From: Conus ventricosus
Taxonomy: Eukaryota; Mollusca; Gastropoda; Neogastropoda; Conidae
NCBI GenBank assembly: GCA_018398815.1
Contig: CM031614.1
Location: forward strand, 48,986,405-49,050,404
Direction: 5' to 3'
DNA: 64,000 nt
In this document: positions 48,362-62,055 of the stretch, piece after piece
Layout of the letters: every line of letters starts with the position of its first letter
Numbering within the stretch: position 1 is the first letter of the stretch
Notes under the pieces: model-generated
What the model saw: the letters and a program-made list of their open reading frames with translations, nothing else
What the model was told of the DNA's origin: nothing
The model's database searches: none
Position numbers and translations under genes: made by a program

Positions 48362-48715
48362 GTAATTAAAACTTGACGTTCAAGAAATTAATTCGCTATT
48401 AGAAAAATGCGTTAACAGTGAACACCTTCCAGAGAAATATGAAATCTTATCATGTCAATGATATTTGTCATCTTTAATATACAAGCTTCGTCTCAATTCG
48501 TGGAAAACCAAGTTTTCCCAAAGTGTAGCATGTGATTGTTTTAAATCTTCTATCAGTGGACCATATTCTTTTTCATTGTTTGATATTAACTTCATTGTAC
48601 AAAGAATCGAACGTGGATGTGACTATATACGATTCTATCAAAACAATAACCCACAAACCAGAAATCGTGCAAATAGCCAAAATGCTTTCCATGCATCAAA
48701 TTAATAGATTTTTAT

Positions 48716-49388
48716 AAATGCTCCTCTTCCCCTTATTTTTTTTTTTTTTTAATATAAAGTCTAATATCACCAAGTGTGAATAGACTCTAAATTAATGAAC
48801 TCACTCACTCACACATGCGCACTCGCAAGCACACGTGCCCTCATGTGCGCCCTCGCCCGCACACGCGTGTACTCCCGCGCACACGTGCATAACCCCTCGG
48901 ACTGATCCACACACACGCGCACTCAAGCTCGCGCAAGCAAGCACACAAGCACGCACACGCACACATATGAGCGAAAACTGCGTCACTAAGGCTCTTCGTA
49001 ATTTGGAGCAAACCAGACTTTCTATAGTAAGTCTGCTGTAGCATGCACTTTTTCTGACCTTCCTCCACAGCAGCACAAACCACAGCTGAATTCCCTTCTT
49101 GTAAACAGCAGTGGCATGCACTCTACTTGATATCTGGGTTTGCTGGTTTGAGGAACAGCCGACTACCACTCCCTAATGTAAACAAACTTCCTGCCTCAAA
49201 GTCTGGGTTACACTTCAGCATGTTTCATTTAACCAAGTCTGCCACAGAGATGTGTGCATCGTGAGCCAGTTATGTTGTGACCCATTAATTAGTCACTCTT
49301 CCTTGCTATTTTGATTGAAAAAGAGTTTTACAGTGAACAGTATTTTGCTAATGAAATGGGTTAGGTTTTTTTTGTTTGTTTGTTTTTG

Positions 49389-49420
<32 letters not shown>

Positions 49421-50232
49421 GAGTTTTGCCTTTTTTTCAAGAAAGAAGAAAAATGGAAAAAGACTGAAGCCCAGAAATTCTCTCATTCATTCCTATGAAA
49501 GTACAGTACACATCCAGAGATACAAGAAATCATCTTACCTTTCATGGCTGTTTTCTCCATTCATGTTGATCCAGAAAGACATAACTTTCACAACGCCCAG
49601 TTTCACACGTTATTATTACACCACTCGCTCTATAGAGATTCAGGGGAAACGGTCTTTCCTTGCAGCTGTCACTGTGCACAGCCAGTTCACACTTTTTTCA
49701 TCAGATATCAAGGTTATAAGTCATAGTCAGGGAATTTGTTTGAAGCATATATGATACTTGGTGTTCTTATGGGAACTTTCACAGGGAAGTCTTCACCTCT
49801 TGCCACAGGAGCGGCTTGTTCACAATTCAGATGAAAGTGCAAGCATAGTGTTATCTTTAATAATGTGAGTGGCTTACACAGTCCGCATTGTATGACAATG
49901 TCCACAATGAATATTTTGTCAGTGTATACTACTGAATCAGCGGGTCGAATTTGTTCGTGTTCAGGCTAACTCACAGTGTCGCTTGAAAAAAAAAAAGACA
50001 TTATGATGTATGAATTATCAAAGGAATAACACTTATGATGGCATTCCTTTCACATCATAAAAAATCAGGGTTTTCTAGACACACTCATTTCATGCTGGCA
50101 GATGAAACGGGAGGCAACTGCAACCTTGAGAAATACAAGTTTTAGAATCGGATGAAAGGCCACAATCCCCTGTGTCACGAAGTTAAAAAAGATGCAGGTC
50201 ACTCATCATCAGTATCTGTGCTCTCTGTTCTG
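48716..50232. other. No gene recognised
   Basis: Contains a decayed CA/CG tract (48805-48970) and AT-rich sequence with a short TA/T tract (49393-49420). A 124-codon + frame at 49380-49754 has no recognisable domain. Confidence 0.55.
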
Positions 50233-50639
50233 CCCGGTGTAACAGCCGTTCTTACCCCCCTCTGGAACTTACCCCGGGGCAAGTCTGGGCTAGCCTGCTT
50301 TTACCCCCGGGGGTCATTCTAGGACTAGCTAGAACTTACCCCCCCCCCCTTGTTGAAACTTACCCCGGGGGGTAAGTTTTGGCTAGCCTGGATTTACCCC
50401 CCCCCCCCCCCCAAAGGGTCAATCTGGGACTATTTGGAATCTTCCTCCACCCCACCCCACCCTTCAAACAAGAGAGGGTTATTCAGGGTTCTCCTCTGCC
50501 TTTTCCCAACACGCACACCCGCCTTTAAAAAAAATTGTGTTAGCCTGCATATTAACACCCCCTCTCCCATTTCCTATATACAGTCAGTTGGTTAGACAAA
50601 GTGTAGTTCTAGACTCTTCTCAATAGATGGACCTCCTAC

Positions 50640-50670
<31 letters not shown>

Positions 50671-51531
50671 ACACCCCCACCACACACACACCCTGGTTCA
50701 CTAACAGATACGTATTAACATTTCTCGCGCTAGCTTACATGCGTGGGCAATATTCGGGTGTGTGAGTACCCCCTTGCATGCGTGGGAAAGAAAGACGACT
50801 ACATGCCAATGGACCAAGTGCCAATGTGACCAAGCATAGTTGTGACAAAATGTTGTGACCACGTGTTCTTGTGACCAAGTACCGTTGTTGCTTCATCCCC
50901 GTTTGCCTCTTTTAACTATTTTACAGTTATTTAAAGTCTCTTGAGTGCATGTGTACCTTAGCTTGTACAATGCAGATGACTAGTGGTCAGTGCCATTATG
51001 ACGTAAATCGGAGATTTTAACTATTTAACAGCTAATTAGTGTTTCCCGAGTGCTTGTGTACCTTGTACAATGTAGATTACTTGTGGTCAGTGCCACTGAC
51101 TACTGGTCATTTTGACGTAAATCGGAGATTTTAACTATTTCACAGCTAATTATAGTCCCCTGAGTACCTGTGTACCTTGTACAAGGCAGATGACTGGTGG
51201 TCAGTGCCACTGACCACTGGTCACTATGACGTAAATCAGATATTTCGACTATTTTACAGTTAATCAGTGTCTCATGAGTGTTTGCATACCTTGTGCAATG
51301 CAGTCAGCCAGTGGTCAGTGTCACTGACCATTGGTCACTTTAATGTATATCAGAGATTTTAACTATTTTTACAGCTAATTAGTGTCTCCTGAGTGCCTGT
51401 GTACCTTGTACAATGTAGATGACTGGGGGGTCAGTTCCAACTAGGGGGGGCTAAGTTCCAGCTAGTCCTGGAATGACCCCAGGGGTAAAAGCAGGCTAGC
51501 CCAGACTTACCCCGGGTTAAGTTCCAGATGG
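50233..51531. mobile_element. Foldback-like element, copy 1 of a tandem dimer
   Basis: Starts CCCGGTGTAACAGCC and TTACCCCCGGGGGTCATTC (left inverted end, 50233-50350). Then come a body with C tracts and about four tandem 120-125-bp repeats (50925-51425) containing GGTCAGTGCCACTGACCACTG-like blocks. The right inverted end (51425-51531) lacks its outermost 25 bases. No coding sequence is visible. Confidence 0.8.
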
Positions 51532-52897
51532 GACTGTAACAGCCCATTCTTACCCCCATCTGGAACTTACCCCAGGGTAAGTCTGGGCTAGCCTGCTTTT
51601 ACCCCCGGGGGTCATTCTAGGACTAGCTAGAACTTACCCCCCTTAGTTGAACATACCCACCCCCCCACCCCCCCCACCCCCCGGGGGGGTAAGTTTTGGC
51701 TAGCCTGGATTTACCCCCCCCCCCCCCCCCCCTCCCAAAGGGTCAATCTAGGACTATTTGGAATCTTCCTCCACCCCACCCCACCCTTCAAACAAAAGAG
51801 GGTTATTCAGGGTCTTCCTCTGCCTTTTCCCAACACGCACGCCCGCCTTGAAAAAAAAATTGTGTTAGCCTGCATATTTACACCCCCTCTCCCATTTCCA
51901 GTATACAGTCAGTTGGGTTTAGACAAAGTGTAGTTCTAGACTCTTCTCAATAGATGGACCTCCTACTTCCTAAACCTCCCCCCCCCCCCCACCCACCCCC
52001 CCCACACACACACCCTGGTTCACTAACAGATACGTATTAACATTTCTCGCGCTATCTTACACGCGTGGGTCAATATTCGGGTGTGTGAGTACGCCCGTAC
52101 ATGCGTGGGAAAGAAAGACGGCTACATGCCAATGTGACTAAGTGCCAATGTGACCAAGCGTAGTTGTGACAAAATGTTGTGACCACGTGTCCTTGTGACC
52201 AAGTACCGTTGTTGCTTCATCCCGGTTTGCCTCTTAACTATTTTACAGCTATTTAGAGTCTCTTGAGTACCTGTGTACCTTAGCTTGTACAATGCAAATG
52301 ACTTGAGTGGTCAGTGCCACTGACCACTGGTCATTATGATGTAAATTAGAGATTTTAACTATTCAACAGCTAATTAGTGTTTCCCGAGTGCTTGTGTACC
52401 TTGTACAATGTAGATTACTTGTGGTCAGTGCCACTGACTACTGGTCATTTTGACGTAAATCGGAGATTTTAACTATTTCACAGCTAATTATAGTCTCCTG
52501 ACTACCTGTGTACCTTGTACAATGCAGACGACTGGTGGTCAGTGCCACTGACCACTGGTCACTTGACGTAAATCAGACATTTCGACTATTTTACAGTTAA
52601 TCAGTGTCTCATGAGTGTTTGTATACCTTTTGCAATGCAGACAACCAGTGGTCAGTGTCACTGACCATTGGTCAGTTTAATGTATATCAGAGATTTTAAC
52701 TATTTTTACAGCTAATTTGTGTCTCCTGAGTGCCTGTGTACCTTGTACAATGTAGATGACTGGGGGTCAGTTCCAACTAGGGGGGGCTAAGTTCCAGCAA
52801 GTCCTGGAATTACCCGGGGATAAAAGCAGGCTAGCCCAGACTTACCCCAGGGTAAGATTCAGGGGGGGGGGGGGTAAGAATTGGCTGTTACACCGGG
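51532..52897. mobile_element. Foldback-like element, copy 2 of a tandem dimer
   Basis: Direct repeat of copy 1 at high identity, beginning TGTAACAGCCCATTC at the junction and ending GGCTGTTACACCGGG (52883-52897), the full inverted end. The same tandem subrepeats lie at 52230-52750. I found no flanking duplication for the dimer. Confidence 0.8.
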
Positions 52898-53580
52898 ATC
52901 AATGTTGGGAAATTGGATGTAATCCTGAACATTCTTCGCCATGAAATTACAGAGGTTTTGTCTGAGGTCTTCTGCATCCTTGTTCAGGTGCACTGAAGCA
53001 GCGCGAAAAAAAGCATTTCCCGTCTGCAGGTACCTCCACCCTCTATGCTGTTGACTTTCAGCCTGGTATCAAGGTGCTTATTGTTGATCTTCACAGAAAG
53101 CTGGCGCGAGTTTTCTGTCTCTCTACTCCGCCTCATCACCTGTCACCTCATTCACTCTCGTTTCTTAAAGTTAAACAAACAAGAAAAAGTGAACAACATG
53201 AACAGAAACATTTTGGTTCGGGTAAAACACTAAAACATTGTTCAGAGCAGAACATTAAGGACACTCGAGAACATGTACAAGAACAAACCAAAACAAAACG
53301 AAACGAAACAAATCAAAAACCCACCACATATTTGTATGCCAATAGTAACATTAACAGGTCTACTCAATTTTTTCTTGAAAAGTTATCAAAATAGGGTGAA
53401 ATACATCAAATAAAAATACGAGTACACTATTATCTCAAAATTGAGAAATTCGGGTGTGTCATAACATAACTTGATAACAGCATATTCAAAAGCAGCCACA
53501 ATGTACATACATAATTATCTCTTGCAAACATCTAAAAAGTGTTCAGAAAAAACGTTTTCCTTGCAGATGAAATTATTATA
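52898..53580. other. No gene recognised
   Basis: Unique-looking AT-rich sequence. A 106-codon + frame (53074-53394) is low-complexity and unassigned. Confidence 0.55.
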
Positions 53581-53584
53581 AGCG

Positions 53585-53819
53585 TCTTTGCACATGCGCG
53601 CGTGCACATATATACAAAGACGCACAGACACACGCAGACGCACGCGTGCACGAAAGCACGTGCGCGCAAACACACACACGTACACACACACACTCGCGCG
53701 CGCGCACACATGCACGCACGCACACACACATACAGACACTCACATGCGTGTGCGCGCACATACGTAATCACGCACGCATCCACGCACACGCGCACCCACG
53801 CACGCATACACACACACCG

Positions 53820-53854
<35 letters not shown>

Positions 53855-53975
53855 GCACACTCATACACACACGCGCACGCATGCACACAAACACGCATGC
53901 ACGCACGCACGCGCGCGCACATGCTCACACGCACAGAAGCATGCACTTGCGCACGCGCGTGTGTACGCATGTATA

Positions 53976-54016
<41 letters not shown>

Positions 54017-54022
54017 GCATTC
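53585..54022. repeat. Decayed (AC)n/(GC)n compound tract
   Basis: CA with many CG and CATG interruptions, and a pure AC run at 53980-54013. It keeps frames open on both strands by composition only. Confidence 0.92.
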
Positions 54023-54429
54023 AAATGTGCGCGCGTGCGGGAGCCTGGTTCAATCAATAAGTTGCCACGCAACTTATAATTTGCGAGAGTTATCTATGTC
54101 ATAGTATGATTGTGTGGATAACGGCCATCACTCTTGCTGTGTTATCTTTCCAGACGTGGGACTGTGGCCAATGAGCCAGTGGGTCTCTCTGAAGTTCGAT
54201 AACTAACAACGAATATCGCCGAGTAACACTCTCTCTCTCTCTCTCTCTCTCTGTTCGTACGCGCATTCATGCGTTTATTCGTGCGTGCGTGCATGGCATC
54301 AGAGAGGGTATTGCAGAAATATGATAAACAGGCATGTTGGGCATAAATGAAATACGGGTAGGGTGGATGTTGATAAGGAATATGGGATGGAAGCAGATAC
54401 AGTGAGCATAGATAAAAGATATTCATGAA

Positions 54430-55900
54430 ACAGGAATACGCAAGGTTTGAACACGGGGACAGGTAGGCCTATAGTGGACGTGGTTACAGGTATGGTTGAC
54501 GTTGATGCAGCGTATGGTAATGCGTGCATACAGTATATGGCGTGCATACAGGCTCTGTTCGACATGGATAAACGGATAGTTGGCACAGATACAGGGTATG
54601 GAGGACCATAGATATATAGGGTATGGCGGACATCAATACATGGTATGGTGGACATGAATATAGGATATGATGGATATAGATTCAGGGTGTGGTGGACATG
54701 GAAACAGGGTATGGTGGACGAAGATGCAGGGTACTGTGGTGAAGATAGATACAGGGTGCGATGGACAGAGATACAGGGCATGATGGACATAGATACAGGG
54801 TGTGGTCGACATGGATACAAGGTATAATAAACATAGATGCAGGGGACTGTGGACCATATAGTATGGTCCACAGTCCCCTGCATCGATAGTGAAGACAGAC
54901 AGACAGACACTAATCCCCAATTTAGAGAGAAGGAGCAAGATGAGACAGAGAGAGAGAGAACAAAAGATATAGAACAGGGGAAGTCACTCTGACTCTTGTC
55001 TACAGGGAGGGTCGAGGAAGGCTCTTGCTTAAGCAGACAAAACAAACGGCTTACAATTGATCTCACTATTTTAATTTGTCTCGCTGAACAGTTTCAATTC
55101 AACAATCAACCACTGGTTTGTTTAACCAGAACACATTGATTTGAGTCAAAAAGGTTTTCAAAAACCACGATTAAGGTTAGCATCAAACACAAAATAAATC
55201 ATCAAAACGTTCAGCCCAGCATAAACATCATCCCATCCCTAAGGTTCCGCAGGTACATTGAGACGGGTAGCAGAGTATGGGTGTTTGCGGACTAGGCCAG
55301 GGACAACTTTGGGTGCAGGGTAAATAAGGGTAATTTGGGCAAGGTTGGAGGGGGGGCAAGGGTAAGGAGGAAAATTAAAATGTGGCAGGAAAAATGACGA
55401 AGTCGAAGAAAAAGAACGGCCCCTTGAATTAAGAGACCACTTTGCCAACTTTGTTTTCCCTCTAGAGAGACAACGTGTTTCCTCTCTCTTCAGCCGGTCA
55501 AAAAGGGAAAGTACTTGCTATGTCAAGGAACAGGAAATAGGATGTGGAACTTGTCAGGAAACCGGAAGTAGGTTTGGGAACTTGGTTATTCTTTCCCTAA
55601 ATATATCAATTTCAACCTCCCCAAAAATAATTACTTCTAGTAACTTTCCCAACAAGAATTTTTATATACAAAGAATAAAAATAGTAAACTAGAACCAAAT
55701 CAAAATACATTATCTTCAATTCCACAACCTTCTTTTTACCACTCAAGGGGAACAACTCTCCAAAGGAAACAACGTCTTAACAAGAGACTAAAATTACGGT
55801 TACTTCCCTTGAACTGTGCTTGTGTAGACCAGCCCTCTGTCATGCTGTCTGCAATAGATCCATGGTATAGTGAACATAGCTATAGGGTATGGTGGACGTG
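54430..55900 (+). repeat. 22-bp minisatellite, oldest block
   Basis: Diverged units related to TATGGTGGACATGGATAC run from about 54440 to 54884, end in a perfect palindrome and reappear at 55855-55900. 54890-55850 is unrelated sequence with no recognised feature, apparently inserted in or bordering the array. Confidence 0.8.
54836..54884. repeat. Perfect palindrome, 23-bp arms
   Basis: GATGCAGGGGACTGTGGACC continues to 54858 and is mirrored exactly at 54862-54884 with a 3-base spacer. It sits where the first minisatellite block stops. Confidence 0.95.
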
Positions 55901-56373
55901 TGTCAAGCTACAAACTTCTGAAACGTTACTAGTACTGCTATCTTCTGAAAACACTACTACAATTTTCATAAGTTAGTAGTATTACTACTATCTTATGAAA
56001 ATTATAGTAGTGTTTTCAGAAGATAGTAGTACTAGTAACGTTTCAGAAGTTAGTAGCTTCGCGTTGCGACTATCTAGTGAAATGATCCCTGTGTGAAATT
56101 ATGTCCTCTTTCTTAGTATTATTACAATCCAGGGTCACTGATCAATAGTCATTTGGCCTATTAGTGTAGAACGAGTTCATGTGAACAATTTATGACGTTT
56201 CTGACCAGTGGTCAATATCATTCACCAGTGGTCATTTTGGCCCAAATTCAAAATTCACTGTTTGACAGCTAGTTAGAGTAGAACGAGTTCAGGTGAACAA
56301 TTTATGACGTTGCTGACCAGTGGTCAGTGTCCTTGACCAGTGGTAATTTTTGCCTAATTTCACTGTTTGCTCT

Positions 56374-56413
<40 letters not shown>

Positions 56414-57450
56414 TCCTCTCTTTTTCTTACACACACATACACACACACACAACACACACACAACACACACACGTTTACAGCAGAAATTAGCAGTCAAACA
56501 GTGAAATGAGGCAAAAATGACCACTGGGCAATGACACTGACCACTAGTCAGCAACATCATAAATTGTTCACATGAACTCATTCTACACTAATTAGCTGTC
56601 AAACAGTAAAATTTTGCCAAAATGACCACTAGACAAAGACAATGACCACCGGTCAGCAGCGTCATGAATTGTTCACATGAACTTGTTCTAATTAGCTGTC
56701 AAACAGTAAAATTTTGCCAAAATGACCACTAGACAAAGACAATGACCACCGGTCAGCAGCGTCATGAATTGTTCACATGAACTTGTTCTACACTAACTAG
56801 CTGTCAAACAGTGAATTTGGGCCAAAATGACCACTGGTGAATGATATTGACCACTGGTCAGAAACGTCATAAATTGTTCACATGAACTCGTTCTACACTA
56901 ATTAGCTGTCAAACAGTAAAATTATGCCAAAATGACCACTGGTCAATGACACTGACCACGGTCAACCGCAACATGTATTGTTCACATGAACTCATTCTAC
57001 ACTAGCTGTCAAACAGTGGAAATGGGGCAAAATGACCACTGGTCAATGACACTGACCATTGGTCAGCAACGTCATAAATTGTTCACATGAACCCGTACTA
57101 TACTGATTAGCAGTCAAACGGTGAAAATAGGCCAAATGTCCATCGATCGGTGACCGTGTATAGTAATAATACTAAGAAAGAGGACATGATTTCACACAGG
57201 GATCATTTCACTAGATAGTCGCAACGCCAAGCTACTAACTTCTGAAGCGTTACTAATACTACTATTTTCTGAAAACGCTACTATAATTTTCATAAGTTAG
57301 TAGTATTACTACTATCTAATACGACTATCTTCTGAAAACACTACTATAATTTTCATAAGTTAGTAGTATTACTACTATCTTATGAAAATTATAGTAGTGT
57401 TTTCAGAAGATAGTAGTACTAGTAACGTTTCAGAAGTTAGTCGCTTGACA
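55901..57450. mobile_element. Foldback element, 1.55 kb, inside the minisatellite
   Basis: Ends TGTCAAGC and GCTTGACA-type inverted termini. The flanks are GACGTG at 55895-55900 and 57451-57456 (6-bp duplication), and minisatellite units lie on both sides. Each end is itself a hairpin of about 75-bp arms (AACTTCTGAAACGTTACTAG...). Inside, both halves carry tandem 100-120-bp repeats with TGACCACTGGTCA-type sites and TTGTTCACATGAAC blocks in opposite orientation, meeting at a CT/AC tract (56372-56472). The right half has more repeat copies, including an exact pair near 56594-56790. No coding sequence. Confidence 0.87.
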
Positions 57451-59945
57451 GACGTGGACACAGAGTATGGTGCCTATGAATACAGGGTATGGTGGACATG
57501 GGTAGACGGGATGGTGGACAACGATATAGGGGAAGGTAGACGTGGATACATGGTATTGGGAAAAAGGATACAGGGTGCAGAGGGCATCGAGATAAAAGGC
57601 ATGATGTTCATGGATAAAGGATACTGGGGACATGAATTGAGGGGATGGTAGACAGGGTTGCAAGTTATTGCAGACATGGGTACAGAGGGTGGTGGACATC
57701 CATAGAGGAGACTGTGAGCGTGGATACAGCGGATTCTGGACATGGATACAAGAGATGGTGGACATGGATACAGGTGATGGTAGAGATATGGGGAATGGCG
57801 AATAGATAGAGTCTGGAGGACTTGAATACAGTGTATGGTAAACGTGGATACAGAAGATGGCGGATGTGGATACAGGGCACGGTAAACATGGATACGAGGG
57901 ATGGTGGACATAGACACAGGTGATGGTAGATATGGATAAAGGAGATGGCAGACATGGGTACAAGGTATGGTCAACATGGCTACAGAGTGTGGCAGACATG
58001 GATACAATGCAGGGGACTGTGGACCGTCGGTCATGCATACAGAGTTTGATGGACATGGATGCCGGGAATGGTGTAAATAGATACAGGAGATGATGGACAT
58101 GGATACAGAGTGTAGTAAACATGGATACATTGTACGGTGGACATAGATTAAGGTTTCTGGGATATGGATACAAGGTATTGTAAATATGGATCCAGATTAT
58201 GGTAAACATGAATACAGGATTGGCGTGGATATACAGTGGACATGGATGCAGTTAAGTTATGACATCGATAAAGAGTACAGCAGAAATGTGGGTGGATGTG
58301 CATACAGAATATGGAATGAAAGCGGAGAAGACATGAAAAAAAGAATATATATTTGGGTATAGAATAGGTGAGCTTTGGAACAGGTATGCTGGACGTGGAT
58401 ACAGATATGGCTGACAAAAATACAGCGTATTGCAGATGGATACAGGATATAGCATGGAAACAGGGTGTGCTAGACATCAGTTAACGGGTAGTGGACATAG
58501 ATACAGGATATTGCGGACCATAGATACCGGTTAAGGTGGCCATACACACTGAGTATGGTAGACAGAGATACAGAGGATGGTGGACATATATATAGGTCAT
58601 CGGAGACTAGGATACAGGGTGTCTTGGACAACGACACACAGTATGGTGTACATGAATTCAGGGTGTTAATGGCATGAATAGAGGAGATGGTGGGCATAGG
58701 TACAGGGTATGATGGACATGGATACAGGTGATGGTGGCCAAGATACAAAGGATCGTGGACATGGATACTGTGGATGGTAGACATAGATACAACGTATGGT
58801 GGGTTTGATTACAGGGTATGGTGGACACATCACAAAAGCGCATAGTATGGCGGATTATACCCAAAGTATGATGGACATAAATACAAATACAGGGCATGGT
58901 GGGCATAGATCCAGGGTATGGTAGACATGGTGACAGGGTATGATGGACATGGTGACAGGGTATGATGGACATGGTGACAGGGTATGATGGACATAGTGAC
59001 AGGGTATGATGGACATGGTGACAGGGTATGATGGACATGGATAAACAGTATCGCGGACATAGATAAGAAGTATGAGGGAACATGGATACCAGGAATGGTA
59101 GACATGGATACAGGGGATGGTAGATGTGATTACAAGGTGTAGTATTGATCGATACAGAGTATGGCGGGCATGGATATAAGGAACAGTGGATATTTATACA
59201 GGGATGGAGGACAAGGATACAGGTATGGTGGACATGGATACAGGGATGGTGGACATAGATATAGGGTATAAATATAGGGTATAGAAGCCATGCATACAGG
59301 CGATGGTACATATGAATACAGGGGATGATCGACATGGTCAGAGGGGTGGCAAATATGGATGCAGGGCGTAGAGGACCCAAATACAGAGGGTGGTGGACAT
59401 GGACACTGGGGATGGTAGACATGGATACAGGGAGTGGTTATAAGGATGCAGAGGATGGTGGACAAAAAAATAAAGGTATGGTGGACATAGATTCAGAGTA
59501 TGACGAACATGGATACAAAGTACGGCTGACATGGACACAAGGTATGGTGGACATGGACACAAGGAATGGTTGACATAAATACAGAGTATGGCAAAGCTAC
59601 TGGGCACGGTGGACATAGATACAGAGTATGGCGAATATGGATACAGAGCATGGCGAAAATAGATACAAGGTATGGTGGATATGGATGCAAGGTATGATGG
59701 ACATTAATACAGGGTATGGTGGGCATTTATACAGAGAATGGCGAATACGGATACAAAGTATGGCGGACATGGATACAAAGTATGGTGATTATGGATACAA
59801 GGTATGGTGAACATAATACAGGGTATGGTGAACATAATACAGGGTATGGTGAACATTGAAACAGGGGATGGTGAACATGGATGCAAGGTATGACAGACCT
59901 TGGTACATGTACCAGGAATGTGGCGACAAGAATGGGGGGGGTGAC
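57451..59945 (+). repeat. 22-bp minisatellite, diverged block
   Basis: Units vary at many sites. A local six-copy expansion of a GTGACAGGGTATGATGGACA variant lies at about 58925-59040. Confidence 0.93.
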
Positions 59946-62055
59946 GGACATGGATTCATGGTATGGTGGACGTGGATTCACGGTATGGTGGGCATGTTTA
60001 CAGGGATGGTGGACATGGATTCAGGGTATGGTGGGCATGTTTACAGGGATGGTGGACGTGGATTCACGGTATGGTGGGCATGTTTACAGGGATGGGTGGA
60101 CATGGATTCACGGTATGGTGGGCATGTTTACATGTATGGTGGACGTGGATTCACGGTATGGTGGGCATGTTTACAGGGATGGTGGACGTGGATTCACGGT
60201 ATGGTGGGCATGTTTACAGGGATGTTGGACATGGATTCACGGTATGGTGGGCATGTTTACAGGGATGGTGGACATGGATTCACGGTATGGTGGGCATGTT
60301 TACAGGGATGGTGGACATGGATTCACGGTATGGTGGGATGTTTACAGGGATGGTGGACGTGGATTCACGGTATGGTGGGCATGTTTACAGGGATGGTGGA
60401 CGTGGATTCACGGTATGGTGGGCATGTTTACAGGGATGGTGGACATGGATTCACGGTTATGGTGGGCATGTTTACATGTATGGTGGACGTGGATTCACGG
60501 TATGGTGGGCATGTTTACAGGGATGGTGGACATGGATTCACGGTATGGGGGGGCATGTTTACATGTTATGGTGGACGTGGATTCACGGTAGGTGGGCATG
60601 TTTACAGGGATGGTGGACATGGATTCACGGTATGGTGGGCATGTTTACATGTATGGTGGACGTGGATTCACGGTATGGTGGGCATGTTTACAGGGATGGT
60701 GGACATGGATTCATGGTATGGTGGACGTGGATTCACGGTATGGTGGGCATGTTTACAGGGATGGTGGACGTGGATTCAGGGTTTATGGTGGGCATGTTTA
60801 CAGGGATGGTGGACATGGATTCACGGTATGGTGGGCATGTTTACATGTATGGTGGACGTGGATTCACAGTATGGTGGGCATGTTTACAGGGATGGTGGAC
60901 ATGGATTCACGGTTATGGTGGGCATGTTTACATGTATGGTGGACGTGGATTCACGGTATGGTGGGCATGTTTACAGGGATGGTGGACATGGATTCACGGT
61001 ATGGTGGGCATGTTTACATGTATTGCTGGACGTGGATTCACGGTATGGTGGGGCATGTTTACAGGGATGGTGGACATGGATTCACGGTATGGTGGGCATG
61101 TTTACAGGGATGTTGGACATGGATTCACGGTATGGTGGGCATGTTTACAGGGATGGTGGACATGGATTCACGGTTTGGTGGGCATGTTTACATGTATGGT
61201 GGACGTGGATTCACGGATATGGTGGGCATGTTTACAGGGATGGTGGACATGGATTCACGGTATGGTGGGCATGTTTACATGTATGGTGGACGTGGATTCA
61301 CGGTATGGTGGGCATGTTTACAGGGATGGTGGACATGGATTCACGGTATGGTGGGCATGTTTACATGTATGGTGGGACGTGGATTCACGGTATGGTGGGC
61401 ATGTTTACAGGGATGGTGGACATGGATTCATGGTTATGGTGGACGTGGTTTCACGGTATGGTGGGCATGTTTACAGGGATGGTGGACGTGGATTCACGGT
61501 ATGGTGGGCATGTTTACAGGGATGGTGGACATGGATTCACGGTATGGTGGGCATGTTTACATGTATGGTGGACGTGGATTCACGGTATGGTGGGCATGTT
61601 TACAGGGATGGTGGACATGGATTCACGGTATGGTGGGCATGTTTACATGTATGGTGGACGTGGATTCACGGTATGGGTGGGCATGTTTACAGGGATGGTG
61701 GACATGGATTCACGGTTTATGGTGGGCATGTTTACATGTATGGTGGCGTGGATTCACGGTATGGTGGGAAATGTTTACAGGGATGGTGGACATGGATTCA
61801 CGGTATGGTGGGCATGTTTACAGGGATGTTGGACATGGATTCACGGTATGGTGGGCATGTTTACAGGGATGGTGGACATGGATTCACGGTATGGTGGGCA
61901 TGTTTACAGGGATGGTGGACATGGATTCACGGTTTTGGTGGGCATGTTTACAGGGATGTTGGACATGGATTCACGGTATGGTGGGCATGTTTACGGGATG
62001 GTGGACATGGATTCACGGTATGGTGGGCATGCTTACAGGGATGGTGGACGTGGAT
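59946..62055 (+). repeat. 43-bp higher-order minisatellite block
   Basis: A 22-bp unit with ATGGATTCACGGTATGGTGG alternates with a 21-bp unit GCATGTTTACAGGGATGGTG, giving a 43-bp period in about 49 copies, with GGACATGG/GGACGTGG and CAGGGAT/CATGTAT variants recurring in longer patterns. Long frames (up to 739 codons) here are artefacts of the period. Confidence 0.95.

Larger units (their letters stand above)
46196..48715 (+). pseudogene. I-type LINE: RT C-terminus, RNase H and zinc-knuckle tail, interrupted by a SINE
   Basis: From 46196 the frame gives DKINKCMAENRLSLSGEKH and VTFLGLTLTCKL (RT palm and thumb). A 203-codon frame (46395-47006) follows with RQRLNLLKMISAYPWG and LVQSKLIYGQEVYF. 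The RNase H domain follows: FTDGL and SGSGFVIP-like residues near 47035-47090, FTAELYAILMAL (47138-47175), DNTAVYN, and the closing CGISGNETADRLARDGA (47425-47478). Then a SINE intervenes. After 48374 the tail continues with YKLRLNSWKTKF, a cysteine/histidine segment and an end QINRFL at 48714. Stops and two insertions disable it. Confidence 0.88.
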
